A stretch of DNA of 64,000 nucleotides, from positions 538,641,467 through 538,705,466 of the forward strand of contig OX422213.1 in the NCBI GenBank assembly GCA_949130495.1, in the 5' to 3' direction. This document shows positions 44,461 through 54,957 of this stretch, one piece after another. Within the stretch, counting starts at the first letter, position 1. Every line of letters begins with the position of its first letter. This DNA is from Sambucus nigra (taxonomy: Eukaryota; Streptophyta; Magnoliopsida; Dipsacales; Adoxaceae). The notes beneath the pieces are model-generated. The model made no database searches. It had not been told where the DNA came from and saw nothing but the letters and a program-made list of their open reading frames with translations. The position numbers and the translations under genes were made by a program.

Positions 44461-45235
44461 TTGAAAAAAGTGACGTCTCATGTTTCTACCCTTAGTGAGA
44501 GTGATTCGGAAGAAGAAGTTTTTTATGGTTCTAGGCGAGAGCTTCCCACCCGTGTGATTAGTGATGATAATGCGGGTGATGGGAGTGAGGATGAGCGTGA
44601 CTTGCAAATGGCTTTCAATGAAATTTATGCTGAAGATTTGAAAATAAAGAAATAAACTTTGAAATTGAAAGCTCGATTGCAAGATAGTGCGTTAATAATT
44701 ATAACGATGTTTTAGTTGAAGAACTTAGGGCACAAGAGAAAAATTTTAGAGACAAGCTTGGATATGTCGAGGGTGAGAGATATGATATTAGAGGGTTGAT
44801 GAAGACTATCAAAACGGAACTTTTACAGTTTGAGGATTCTATATGCTTACTCGAGTCAAGGATAGGTGAGCTTGACAAGAGTTTGAAAGAATCAAGCAAT
44901 GTGAAATTTAATTTTAAGTCTCAGTTCAAAAAGTTAGATAAAGTTTTAGGGACTGTCCAAATAAAGGAGGATAAGGGTTGCATAGGCTTCAAATGAAAGT
45001 GTGTCACCCATTCCCAAAGCCAACCCCACACGTGTGAGAGAGCCTCTTAGGGTTGTTAGGATAGAGGCACCTAATGTTGTTAAGAGAGAGAAACTAAGGG
45101 TTATCAAGTGAGAGTCACCTAGGAATATCATGCGAGAGGCACCTAGGAATTTGAGGAGAGAGCCACCTAGGAATTTGAGGAGAGGACCACCTTTAGGTAA
45201 CATTCATCGGGGAAAGGACACTAATCTTTAAAAAA
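44461..45235 (+). pseudogene. Gag-like remnant with acidic, coiled-coil and Arg/Pro-repeat parts
   Basis: It has an acidic segment (SESDSEEEVFYGSRRELPTR), a coiled-coil-like stretch (LLQFEDSICLLESRIGELDK, 44817-44876) ending near 44994, and then, across a stop, an Arg/Pro repeat tail (REAPRNLRREPPRNLRR, about 45133-45190). It resembles the C-terminal Gag region of SIRE-type copia elements. Stops break it into three parts. Confidence 0.5.
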
Positions 45236-45268
45236 AAACTATCTCTCGTAACCCTATCTAGGGTTGAT

Positions 45269-45403
45269 ATGACAGCCAATAACCATCAAATCCAAGTGGA
45301 TCCCAAACCACCAGACATCCAAAATGTTTGGAAGAGGTCTTTTGCATCTATTGTTGCATCTTCAGCTTCATGCAACAAGGAGATAGTTTTAAAGAACCCT
45401 ACT
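45269..45403 (+). pseudogene. Short ORF truncated by the LTR of element E
   Basis: ATG at 45269 opens 45 codons (MTANNHQIQVDPKPPDIQNV, then 'WKRSFASIVASSA'). The frame meets a stop exactly at the first bases of the LTR of element E (45404). The style (P-P ... V-W-x-R-S-F-A-S-I-V) recalls the start of LINE ORF1 proteins of plants, but the piece is too short to be sure. The rest, if any, lies beyond the window on the far side of element E. Confidence 0.3.
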
Positions 45404-45713
45404 TGATGATACTGAAATTTAGCACCACCAGATAAGTGATGATGAGCTCAAACAGTAGTAACCATGGCAGCCATAGAGATGTATATGTGTAAGTGTGTAG
45501 AAGGAGATGAGTATAAGAGGAACAAGGTAATGATGTATAGTGGTTTAGCCAACTAGGCCTACATCCACTGTGAGTGTGTGATCCACTAAGTATGGGCACT
45601 AATGGCCTTGGATATAATGCACATAATCTCCTTTTCTCTCTCTAGTGTGTGTATAAGCAGAGTTTTAGCTAGGGTTACAATTATCGATCCCTTGTAGGGT
45701 TGTAGGTGACAAG

Positions 45714-45721
45714 TATATATA
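45714..45721 (-). promoter_or_regulatory. TATA box of element E LTR
   Basis: TATATATA on the minus strand in the context 'cctatatatactt'. Upstream on that strand are two CACGTG-type boxes (about 45884-45910), then the 37-bp repeats. Confidence 0.6.
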
Positions 45722-45879
45722 GGTCTTGGGGGTGTAGTATTCCCCCCAAGTATTCATGGTTCATGTGAATGATGATTTAGACAATCCCCTGTTGACACCT
45801 GTAGATGCCACCTGTAACTAATGATGACATAATATTCCCTCACGTAAGGGGGTGATATTGTTATAACGGTCTTCCACGT

Positions 45880-45995
45880 GCCATGTGAGCCTCACGCGCA
45901 CTGTTCCACGTGTCTCCCAAACTGCGCACTATTCCACGCGTCTCCCAAACCACGCATATGAGCCTCACGCGCACTATTCTATGTGCCATGTCACC
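45880..45995. repeat. Direct repeats with CACGTG (G-box) motifs
   Basis: 'ccacg(t/c)gtctcccaaac' occurs twice, and 'gagcctcacgcgcact(g/a)tt' twice. CACGTG is present at about 45885 and 45904. They lie in U3 of the LTR, upstream of its TATA box. Confidence 0.7.
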
Positions 45996-46077
45996 CTTGG
46001 CCTATGATATGAGGCCGAGCACAAAGTTCCCTTCGGTAGTGAATCTGGCCTAATTTAGGCCTCGTACTATTATACCC

Positions 46078-46436
46078 TCGAAGGGTCGTCTGAGCCCGAT
46101 GGAGGGTCAATCCCTTAGAGGGTCGTTTGAGCCCGATGGAGGGTCAGCCCCTTGGAGGGTCATCTGAGCCTGATGGAGGGTCGTCCCCTTGAAGGTTCAT
46201 TCGGGCCTAATAGAGGGTCGAGCCCTTGAAGAGTCATTCGGGTCCTAATAAGGGGTCAACCCCTTAAAGGGTCGTCTGAGCCTGATGAGGGGTCGTCCCC
46301 TTGGAGGGTTGTCCTAGCCTGATGGAGGGTCGACCCCTTGAAGGGTCATCCGGTCCTAATGGAGGGTCGGCCCCTTAAAGGGTCATTCGAGGCCTGATGA
46401 GGGGTCGACCCCTTGAAGGGTTGTCTGGGCCTGACC
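46078..46436. repeat. ~37-bp minisatellite in LTR U3, about 10 copies
   Basis: Unit 'gggtcgtctgagcc(c/t)gatg' plus 'gagggtcg(a/t)ccccttgaa'. Many units contain the palindrome GGGTCGACCC or near variants. The same GAGGGTCG(A/T)CCCC core recurs in the 104-bp repeats at 49625-50640. Confidence 0.9.
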
Positions 46437-46489
46437 TAGGTGGAGTACGCCCTCGGCCTGGACGAGGGTATATGTGGGTATATCAATCA

Positions 46490-47494
46490 CCCCCAGCCCT
46501 TAGCCATAGATGTTGTTGAGATGGATGAGGGATAATGTTGCAGATGAGGTGAGTGTATGGTCAGTTAGATGAATGACACCTTTCAAGCTAAGGTGACACT
46601 TAGGCAGATATCCCTTGGAATTCCAGTTTTCAAAGCGTGGTGGCTGCACACTTGGCATGGGACTTTGTACCCTAATGATGCCCTCCTCGTGGGCTGTGTT
46701 CTTCCGTGGTTAATGGGTCTACTCATTACTAAGGTATTTAAATGATTTTTGAAGTTTTATTCCCCTTCTTCTTCTTCGTGTCTGAACTCTCTCTATCTAG
46801 CCTTTCACCAGCTCCATTGCCATTTCTGCACCTTCACTGTTTCGAGCTTTGGCAGTCTTGCTTGCTCTTTATCAGGTAATCCCTTTTCCCTAGTGCTCTA
46901 TTTATCTTCATTTATGTTTGCTTTCTTATTTTAAGCTTGTAGGGCTGTATTTTCCTTGGGCTGTTTCATAAATTTTTTCGACGTCTTCTCCGGTGACTGG
47001 TTCTTGAGTGTTCTTGATTAAAACCCTTAATTTCTTTTGTTTCAATCCAAAAGTCTGGTCTGGTCAATTGTAAACTTGTTTGTCAACTGTTAGCTTGTTT
47101 GTAGTTAGCTTAGACTAAGTGTAGGGTCTTCCCCTTAATGCTTAGGAGGCTTTACAATTTCGTTGAGGAATTCCCATCCTTGAGAGAGAAGCTCTTTGTA
47201 GAGATCAGACGAATAGAGGAAGAGTAGGAGAGGAGATGAGGGGCCGACCCCAATTGGGTACGACCCATTTTTCCCATTCCTCTAGCCCTAATAAAACCAT
47301 CTGAGTCTTGTGGGTCGTCCTATCATCCAATCGGGAGTCATTCAGGAGAGATAGATGAGAGAGCGTCATCACCAACTGGCGTTGGGCCTTCTAGGAGGAG
47401 AGAGATTTCTGATTTAAGCCCAGGCCGACAGGCTGAGGGAGTGGTCCCTTTCGAAGCTGTCCCTGTGACAACTTTATCCCCTCATGCCTTCTAG
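46490..47494 (+). promoter_or_regulatory. Putative promoter and leader of the antisense gene
   Basis: No long ORF here. 'tatttaaat' near 46735, then a C/T-rich stretch 'ccccttcttcttcttcg' at about 46763, looks like a TATA box and initiator in plus orientation. The frame of the antisense gene stays readable upstream of 47495 (VVPFEAVPVTTLSPHAF then a stop), so coding once began earlier. Confidence 0.35.
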
Positions 47495-49471
47495 ATGGCC
47501 TTTCCTCATGGACCTCTGATAGGTGATGAGGCCGAGGGAGAGGGGACTGAGGATGATGGTGATGATTTAGACACCGACCCAGTTGACACCTCCCATGCCT
47601 CGGCCTATATTTCCTCAGTCAGGTATTGTGACCTCCTTCTGTGGAGGTATAAATTTGGTGTGCCCCCCAACATAAGTATGAGGGTCCCCTCTGAGTCTGA
47701 GAGGGTCTTTCAGGGTGAAGAGGGAGAGATCGCAATATATGAACAGATGTTTAAGGTCGGGGTTAGGTTCCCTCTGCACCCTGCCATTGTCAATATCTTA
47801 TCAGCCCTCGATGTTGTCCCCTCTCAACTCCCTCCCAACTCCTGGAGGACAATCCTCGGCTACGTCTCCCTATGGAAGAACGCCTTTACTGACGAGCCTT
47901 CAGATGATCTGTTCTTGGCTTGTTATAATATCACTTCCTCGTCTAAGCAGCCGGTGTATTATCATCTGGGGGCGAGGAAGTCTGATAAAAAACTTCTCCA
48001 TGTGGCACAAACCTCCAACCACAATTGGAAAAAGATATTTTTCTTCATCTCTGGAGAGTGGGAGTTTGCTGCCGAGACTCAACCTTTGGACGATGGTCTG
48101 AGGGTTCCAAAGAGATGGTCTAACCCCTCAATGAAGGCTAGGTCAGACATCGAACTTAGTCTAGATGAGAAGGATATAGTCGAGTATCTGAGAGAATGAG
48201 GTAAAGGGGGTGAACTTGTAAAGTTTGAAGAACTGATGACCCATCGGTTCCTCAAAGAAGATGGTCTAAGGGTCGGCCCACTGACAGAGCTATGTGAGTT
48301 ATTATTATTTTTGCTCATTCTTTGCCTCTGTATTTTCTGATGTGTCGTCTTCTTTTCAGGTCGTCCTGCAGGTATCTCTGACCAACTCTGGGAAATGACT
48401 GCCCCAAGTCTGTTGTCTGGTCTTGGCAAGAAGAAGGGCAAGGAGCCTCAGCAGACTCCGAGGAAGTCGAAGGACATGGGCCCGACACCTATCGAACCTT
48501 TCACCGAGGGTTCAAAAAGAAAAGGTCCTGACGTTCCTATTGACCCTCAGCCTGAATCGAGGGTGAGGGAGAGGGTGGAAGCATCGGAGGGGACTGGATC
48601 CTCCTCCAGTATGGTGGCCTTCTGGACCCAAAACTTAGCATTTTTGAAGGCCGAGTCGTCTTCCCTGATTGCCAACCTGAGGGCGGCCAAGGCCTCAATG
48701 TTTTCTACCACCTCGATCGCCGACTATGATTTCTTGTCCAAGATGCCCCCGACAAAGGTGTATGACTATGGTCTGCACACTCTTGCCCAGGTATTTGTTC
48801 TTACCTCATTTCACTGAGTGTTTTATTTTTCTCTAACTAGTTCCTCAGCCTCTTACTTAGTCTCTTTTTCTATGCAGTCTGTTTGTGCCTTCACGTCTGC
48901 TACCAAGTGGGTGGTTGAGAACCAATAAAAGTTTCATGAAGTCGAGAGGGCCATTCAGTATGAGGTCGATCTGCAGACAGAGCTCGAGAGTGCAAGGGCT
49001 GAACTGGAGAGTGCCAGGACTGAGCATGCCAGGGTCCTGGACGAGTTGACGAGGTAGCATGATGCCAACCTGAAGGCCAAGGACCTGCTTATAAAGGAGA
49101 AGGATGAGGCCTTGATCAAATTGGAGGTTCAGTTCAAGACTGATCTTGAGGGGTTTGTAAAGAAAGCCAAGGCCGATGCTGTGGAGACCTAAAAACTCTC
49201 AGATGAGTTTCAAGGCTTCGGCCTTGAATACTTGGAGAGGGGAATTAGGACGGCCTATCGGTGGGTCGTCCTAAAGTTTGCTGATGCAGTGTCATCTGTC
49301 CGCCCCTCTATTGAAGCAGTTTAACTGGATGACCCCCTCATTGTTGAAGCCTTAGCTCAAGTGGAGTCTAAGCATGTATAAGGCACAGGCACGTCTGAGG
49401 CTCCTCCCGTCTTAGTCATAGAGGAATCTCCCGTAGATATTGAGGCCTTGCCCTCTGATGTTAATCAATAG
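47495..49471 (+). pseudogene. Antisense three-exon gene of the gypsy-type 'putative transposon protein' family (Transposase_28-like)
   Basis: Exons are 47495-48293, 48360-48790 and 48878-49471, with GT-AG introns and matching phases. Exon 1 encodes an acidic leader and a globular domain with 'GVRFPLHPAIVNILSALDVV', 'LPPNSWRTILGYVSLWKNAF' and 'HNWKKIFFFISGEWEF', the signature of the plant 'putative gypsy-type transposon' domain. Exon 2 is basic and Ser/Pro-rich. Exon 3 is a coiled coil with heptad-like repeats (TELESARAELESARTEHARV). Tat/Retand elements are known to carry such an ORF opposite to gag-pol, and its role is unknown. There is one stop in exon 1 (48197) and five in exon 3, but no frameshift over about 600 codons, so decay is recent and by point mutation. 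Confidence 0.85.
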
Positions 49472-49624
49472 GGTGGTTATTTGTATCCAATACCCTCTTT
49501 ATGTAACCCATTTTTGTACCTTATTTTTTGTAGAACAAACATCATTTTGTAATATAATGTCTCTTTCTGTCTTCCATACTTGTCTTTTGCATGATTTGCA
49601 TTGTGATGTTTTTAAATTATCACT

Positions 49625-50640
49625 AACCCCTCCCCCGTCTTTCTTGAGGGAAAATGAGGGGTCGTCCCCACCATTGACCCTCATTATAGCCGAGGGTGGT
49701 TTTTAACCAACTTAATGGTTTTTCAATTAAGTCCCCCCTCGTCTTTCTTGAGGGTAAAGGAGGGGTTGTCCCCTTCATTGACCCTCATTATAGCCGAGGG
49801 TGGTTTTTACCACCATAATGGTTTTTTCAATCAAGTCCCCCCTCGTCTTTCTTGAGGGAAAAGGATGGGTCGTCCCCACCATTGACCCACATTATAGCCG
49901 AGGGTGTTTTTTACCACCTTAATGGTTTTTTCAATCAAGTCCCCCCTCGTCTTTCTTAAGGGCAAAGGAGGGGTCGTCCCCACCATTGACCCTCATTATA
50001 GCCGAGGGTGGTTTTAACCACCTTAATTGTTTTTTCAATCAAGTCCCCCATCGTCTTTCTTGAGGTAAAAGGAGGGTTCATCCCCACCATTGACCCTTAT
50101 TATAGCCGAGGGTGATTTTTAACAAACTTAATGGTTTTCAATGAAGTACCCCCTCGTCTTTCTTGAGGTAAAAGGAGGGGTCGTCCCCACCATTGACCCT
50201 CATTATAGCCGAGGGTGGTTTTTAACCAACTTAATGGTTTTTCAATGAAGTCCCCACTCATTTTTCTTGAGGGAAAAGGAGGGATCGTCCCCACCATTGA
50301 CCCTCATTATAGCCAAGGGTGGTTTTTAACCAATTTCATGGTTTTTCAATTAAGTCCCCCCTTATCTTTCTTGAGGGCAAAGGAGGGGTCGTCCCCACCA
50401 TTAACCCTCATTATAGTCGAGGGTGGTTTTTAACTAACTTAATGGTTTTTCAATTAAGTCCCCCCTCGTCTTTCTTGAGGGCAAAGGAGGGGTCGTCCCC
50501 TTCATTGACCCTCATTATTGCCGGGGGTAGTTTTTACCACCTTAATGGTTTTTTGAATAAAGTCCCCCCTCGTCTTTCTTGAGGACAAAGGAGGGGTCGT
50601 CCCCACCATTGACCCTCATTATAGCCGAGGGGGGTTTCGC
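49625..50640. repeat. ~104-bp tandem repeat, about 10 copies
   Basis: Each unit has 'cccctcgtctttcttgaggg', 'gaggggtcgtccccaccatt' and 'cctcattatagccgagggtg' followed by 'aatggttttt'. Units start near 49636, 49740, 49843, 49946, 50053, 50157, 50260, 50366, 50468 and 50572. It lies between the integrase stop and the end of the antisense gene. Open frames across it are artefacts of the repeat. Confidence 0.93.
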
Positions 50641-50771
50641 GAAGATGATCCCAATCATACTAGAATTGACAAACACAAGATGAGGGGCCAATATGATATT
50701 CTCATTAACATTCCAAGTGTTCTGTTGGAGCAACGCCCATTACAATTATGGTTCGATAGGATATTACAACA
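50641..50771. other. Spacer between integrase and the 104-bp repeats of element E
   Basis: No gene or repeat recognised. It directly follows the integrase stop on the minus strand. Confidence 0.5.
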
Positions 50772-51923
50772 CTACTGATAGTATTTCTTCAAATGATTTG
50801 CATTCCAGGGGTTGGAAAAGGGTTCCCCTTCTACGTTTTCTAGTCTATAGGTTCCAGGGACCACTTCATCGATGACCCTATATGGACCATGCCAGTTTGG
50901 GTGGAGCTTGTTGGGCTTCTGCCAAGTCTTTTTGAGGACCAAATCCCCCACTGCAATTGGCCTATGCTTCACCCTCTAGTTGTAAAACCTTGCAGTCCTC
51001 TACTGGTAGGCGGTTTTCCTTATCTCGGCGTCTTCCCTCCTTTCCTCAATTAGGTCTAAGTCCAGCCTCCTCTCTTCCATATTTCTCTAGGGGTCACACA
51101 TTTGGACCCTGTGGGTAGAAAACCCAATCTCGGTGGGGATGACGACTTCTAAGCCATAAGCCAGCATGAACGGGGTTTCTCTGGTAGAGGTCTTTTTCGT
51201 CGTCCTATAGGCCCACAGTACATCATATAACTCCTCAACCCATCTTCCTTTTGCCTCCTCAAGTCTCTTATTGATCCCATCTAGGATCGTCCTATTTGTA
51301 ACTTCCGTTTGCCCATTGTCCTGAGGTCGACCTGGGGTAGATAAGAATTGTTTGATACTCACCCTTTCATAATACTTCTCTAGAGATGTGTTCTTGAATT
51401 GAGTCCCGTTATCCGAGATGAGGGTGTTGGGGAGACCATATCTACATATAATATTTTTCCAGGTGAACTGGAAGGTCTTCTGTTCGGTAATTGTGACCAT
51501 TGGCTCTGCCTCCACCCATTTTGAAAAATAGTCAATTGCCACGATGAGGAACCGATAGTTGTTGATGGCACTAGGCAAGGGGCCTACTACGTCGTTCCCC
51601 CATACTGTAAATGGCCATGGGGATGTAATGGAGGTAAGAGGCTGATGGGGCTGGTGAGGGATGGTGGCAAATCTTTGACATTTATCACACTTTTTTACAT
51701 ACACCGTAGCATCTTTCCCCAAGGTCATCCACCAGTACCCCTGGGTTACTACCTTCTTCGCCAAAGACCCGCCCCCAATGTGGCTTGAACATGACCCCTC
51801 GTGTACATACCGTAAGATGTGTGGGACTTCGGACAGGTGCACACACTTAAGTAATGGGCGCAAGGACCCCTTTTTGTACAAGGTGTCTCCGATGATAGTG
51901 AATTTCGCAGCTCTGTATCTCAA
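50772..51923 (-). CDS. Integrase of element E
   Basis: The core frame (51923-51087, 278 codons) has a complete zinc-binding motif (H41, H48, C79, C82) and the catalytic triad D111 (WGNDVVGP), D171 (ISDNGTQF) and E207 (GQTEVTNRT), with the exact D-35-E spacing. After a break near 51087 the C-terminal part continues to 50772 (VGDLVLKKTWQ, HPNWHGPYRVIDEV, NANHLKKYY). It would insert element cDNA into chromosomes. In the family it is the last part of the Gag-Pol polyprotein, so the first Met here is not a true start. At least two stops lie in the linker between core and C-terminus (50973-51086). The core itself could be functional. Confidence 0.92.
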
Positions 51924-52061
51924 CTTCTTTCTTTCTTACTTTGCTTCTGGCATCTCCCCCTCTTTAATGTATTTTATTAGAGGGTCCATCCACAAAGCTT
52001 CCCTGTTGATATGTAATCAAGAGCCAAGTGTTCCCTCAGCATCTTCAATAGTTGGTCGAAG

Positions 52062-52490
52062 TCAAATTTCCACTAGGACCGTCCTCCTGATATCTGTCCT
52101 AGTTACTGAGGCCAGCCTAGCAAGTGCATCTGCCCGACCATTATCATGCCTAGGTATCCTCTTCAATTTAACTTCTCTGAAGTTCTTCAGTAATGACCTT
52201 ACTTTCTCAAGGTACTTGTCCATCCTCTCATCCTTGGCCTCGTAGGCTCCTAGTATCTGATTCACTACTAGCCTTGAATCACTATGGACCAAAATCTGGC
52301 TGACACTAAGAGACTTGGCCAAGGTGAGGCTTGCTATCAAGGCCTCATATTCGGACTCGTTGTTGGAGGCTTTGAATTTGAACCTCAGGGCATACTCAAT
52401 GTCTTTGCCATCGGGGTGCTGGCACTATTAATCCAGTCCCACTCCTGCTTTCGCAAGAGGACCCGTCGATGAAGAGGCTCCACACTGTCT
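52062..52490 (-). pseudogene. Second (Tat-type) RNase H domain, element E
   Basis: 'VWSLFIDGSSCESRSGTGL' (about 52483-52430) is the domain start. After a frame break it continues as 'MIASLTLAKSLSVSQILVHS' and 'DSRLVVNQILGAYEAKDERM', then 'IPRHDNGRADALARLASV' (52340-52080). The D-G-S-S, H-S-D-S and D-x-x-A-D-x-L-A motifs of the additional RNase H of Tat elements are present. The frameshift near 52400 would separate it from the polyprotein. Confidence 0.85.
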
Positions 52491-52569
52491 TTTCCTCTGA
52501 GAAATTTCCCTCGGTGAGGGACCCCTGTCTAAAGAGGTATCTTCCCTCTTCATTTTCGACCACTTTTCC

Positions 52570-53982
52570 TCAAGCGGTGCTTGTCTCAGCCTTGTCTGCG
52601 GGTGTGTTGGTGAGTCTGCCATGTCGAGTATCTATCTTTCCAAGGCTCTCATCCTCGGCTTCATCATCTTCCCAAGTAAACTCGGTCACGAAATCTGCCA
52701 ATATTTGCCCCTTAATGGCCGTCCTAGGTTGATATACAATGTCAAACTCTCCCAGCTCTATAGTCCAGGCCATTAGCCTACCTGATTTTTCTGGCTTGTG
52801 TAGGACTTGCCTAAGAGGAGAGTCAGTGAGCATGACCATTGTATGGGACTGGAAGTATGGCTTCATCTTTCTTGATGCATGGATCAAGGCATAGGATAAC
52901 TTCTCCATCCTTGGGTACCTTTGGTCTGCCCCCTGGAGTGCCTTACTATTGAAATATACGGGCCTTTGTACCCCGTCCTCTTCTCTCACAATGGCTGCGC
53001 TGATGGCTGATTCTGAGACAGCTAGGTATACATATAGCCATTCACCCTGCACTGGTCGTGACAGCAGCAAGGGAGACCCTAGGTATGACTTTAGCTCCTT
53101 GAAGGCCTCCTCACACTCCTCGCTCCATTCAAACGCCTTTCGGAGAATTTTGAAGAATGGCAAGCACCTATCTGTGGCTCTAAACACGAACCTATTCAAA
53201 GCATCCACTCGTCTCGTGAGCCTCTGAACGTCTTTAATGGTCTTGGGGGTCTTCATCTCTATAAGGGACTTTATCTTTTCAGGGTTGGCCTCGATGCCTC
53301 TTTGGTTGACAATGAACCCCAAGAACTTCCCTGCTCCAACCCTGAAGACACACTTGGCCGGGTTGAGCTTCATTTGGTACTTGTCCATTATATTGAAGGT
53401 CCTCTCGAGGTCATCCACATGATCCTTTGCCTTCAAACTCTTAGTCAACATGTCATCTACATAGACCTCCATAGACTTCCTAATTTGGTCTTCGAACATT
53501 TTATTTATAAGGCGAAGATACGTTGCCCCAACATTTTTTTGGCCAAAGGGCATGACCCTATAACAGTATGGTCCCTTATCTGTAATGAAAGATATCTTCT
53601 CCGAGTCTTTAGGGTTCATGAAGATCTGGTTGTACCCTGAATAGGCATCCATGAAGCTCGTGAGCTCATGGCCTGCGGTAGCATCTACCATCTGATCAAT
53701 ACGGGGGAGAGGGATGCTGTCTTTGGGATAATGCTTGTTGAGGTCTATGAAGTCTACACACATCCTCCACTTCCCGTTGGCCTTTGGAACAATGACTGTA
53801 TTGGACAGCCATTTGGGATAGATGACCTCCCTAATAAATTCTGCATCTTCCAGCTTCTTGACCTCATCCCTAATGACCTCATACTTCTCTCGAGAATAAA
53901 TTCTCCTATTCTGCTTCACAGGCTTTGCACCCTCTACCACATTGATCATATATCTCATAATTTTGGGGTCGATCCCCAGCAT
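52570..53982 (-). CDS. Reverse transcriptase and RNase H of element E
   Basis: 470 uninterrupted codons. RT motifs are 'EFIREVIYPKWLSNTVIVPK' (residues 48-67), 'WRMCVDFIDLNKHYPKD', 'FMDAYSGYNQI' (D112), 'YRVMPFGQKNVGATYLRL' and the catalytic Y-V-D-D at 174-177. The thumb and connection ('FLGFIVNQRGIEANPEKI', residues 219-236) are followed by an RT-linked RNase H ('LAVSESAISAAIVREEDGVQ', 'WTIELGEFDIVYQPRTAIKG'). The C-terminal tail is acidic. It copies element RNA to DNA in the virus-like particle. In the family it is fused to protease upstream. Here a small deletion near 53995-54010, before 'MLGIDPK', breaks the frame. Confidence 0.94.
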   Translation of the reverse strand: MLGIDPKIMRYMINVVEGAKPVKQNRRIYSREKYEVIRDEVKKLEDAEFIREVIYPKWLSNTVIVPKANGKWRMCVDFIDLNKHYPKDSIPLPRIDQMVDATAGHELTSFMDAYSGYNQIFMNPKDSEKISFITDKGPYCYRVMPFGQKNVGATYLRLINKMFEDQIRKSMEVYVDDMLTKSLKAKDHVDDLERTFNIMDKYQMKLNPAKCVFRVGAGKFLGFIVNQRGIEANPEKIKSLIEMKTPKTIKDVQRLTRRVDALNRFVFRATDRCLPFFKILRKAFEWSEECEEAFKELKSYLGSPLLLSRPVQGEWLYVYLAVSESAISAAIVREEDGVQRPVYFNSKALQGADQRYPRMEKLSYALIHASRKMKPYFQSHTMVMLTDSPLRQVLHKPEKSGRLMAWTIELGEFDIVYQPRTAIKGQILADFVTEFTWEDDEAEDESLGKIDTRHGRLTNTPADKAETSTA

Positions 53983-54254
53983 ATCTGGACACTCTGTCTT
54001 CTCCTTAGCAGCTTGATGAGGTCTTCTTTTATGTCTATCTTCAGATCTTTGTCGACTTGGACAGTTTTTTTTGGCTCATCCTCATTGAGGATAATGGATT
54101 CTACCTCTTTCGTGGCTTCTCCTTTATTGAGTTTTTTCTTATCCCTGGGGTCGATGGTGTATATATTGTAGGTGGTTATTGCCTTCTTGTGCGCCTCTCT
54201 TTCTTCGGTGGAGTTAAAATAACATTCTCGCGCTGTCGTCTAGTCTCCCTGGAC

Positions 54255-54957
54255 TTACCCTACCCCGTAAGGGGTTGGAAATTTAATCATCTGATGGACC
54301 ATAGACGGCACAGCTTCAAACCCCTTGAGGGCTACTTGCCCAGGTACAATGTTGTAGGCTGAGAAGACATGTTCATCCAACACAAAGAAGCTGACCTTCT
54401 TGGTGAGCCATCCCGACCACTCGTCCCCCATCCTGACATCGGCCCCATACACTCCAAGGGGATGAACCTTTTCCCCACTGAACCCAATCAAGGGGTGATG
54501 GTATGGGATGAGTCTATCACGGCTGAGACCTAAGACTTTGAAGCATGGCCAAAACATTACATCTGCAGAACTACCCCCGTCGACCAGTATCCTCGGCACC
54601 TCACACCGGTGCACCCTAGTAGTGATGACGAGTGGGTCGTCATGTGGGGCTAAGAGGCCTTTGAAGTCCATTATTGAGAACTCCACTATCAAGGTGTCCA
54701 TATCGACCTTCTTACCCTTTTCTAATTTTGCCTCCAGGGAGGCTGAGTGTACAGTTCCTTTCACTGCCTTGGCCTCAGCTACATGGGCCTTCCTGTCTGC
54801 GACCTGTGACCCTCCTCCTGCTAGTCCCCCGAAGATTATCCCCACACCGAGAGATAACATATTAAGTCTCTTGACAGGGCTGTGGTCGTCTCTCAGAGGG
54901 AGGTCAGGGTCGTCCTCATCATCAGAAGGGTCGTCCCCTCTTTTCGGAGGATCATTC
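54255..54957 (-). CDS. Gag end and protease of element E, truncated by the LTR array
   Basis: The open frame begins at the junction with the array (the first codons come from LTR sequence) and reads 'QNDPPKRGDDPSDDEDDPDL', then a glycine-rich linker 'IIFGGLAGGGSQ'. The protease is 'CEVPRILVDGGSSADVMFWP' (active site D129-G-G), 'HPLIGFSGEKVHPLG' and 'AYNIVPGQVALKGFEAVPSM'. The D-G-G active site is usual in Tat-type proteases. The fold end (I-L-G-R in most) is altered to 'IVPGQ'. A linker to RT (53983-54254) reads 'YNIYTIDPRDKKKL' and 'ESIILNEDEP'. Gag proper must lie beyond the array. Confidence 0.82.

Larger units (their letters stand above)
42937..45240 (+). mobile_element. Truncated copia-like LTR element related to 7024-11700
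   Basis: 5' LTR 42937-44079, PBS 44083-44094 and gag-like remnants to about 45235. No 3' LTR is seen in the window, so the element is truncated. The LTR opens TGTAAGGACATT, as the right LTR of 7024-11700 does, but is considerably diverged from it. Confidence 0.7.
45404..46489 (-). repeat. 3' LTR of element E
   Basis: The minus strand starts TGATTGATATACCC at 46489, right after a purine tract 'aagggctggggg' (46490 upward). The low-coordinate end is placed at the TG at 45404 from the interrupted ORF. Length is about 1086 bp. It contains a ~37-bp minisatellite, CACGTG boxes and a TATA box. Confidence 0.72.
45404..54957 (-). mobile_element. Element E: Tat/Retand-like Ty3/gypsy retrotransposon, well preserved
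   Basis: From high to low coordinates: protease (54957-54255), RT with RNase H (53982-52570), second RNase H (52490-52062), integrase (51923-50772), 104-bp tandem repeats (50640-49625), an antisense gene (49471-47495), 3' UTR, PPT and 3' LTR (46489-45404). The gag side is cut at 54957 by the LTR array, and 5' LTR and gag should lie right of the window. Long ORFs (470 and 278 codons) with intact catalytic residues show it is much younger than B, C and D. Confidence 0.88.

Noticed and set aside
49440..50733. Overlapping open frames of 60-90 codons on both strands
   Set aside because: They lie in the 104-bp tandem repeat, whose unit happens to stay open in several frames. They are near-copies of each other and not genes.
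53668..54171. Plus-strand open frames opposite the RT/protease of element E
   Set aside because: They are antisense shadows of the polyprotein, without motifs. The real antisense gene is at 47495-49471.
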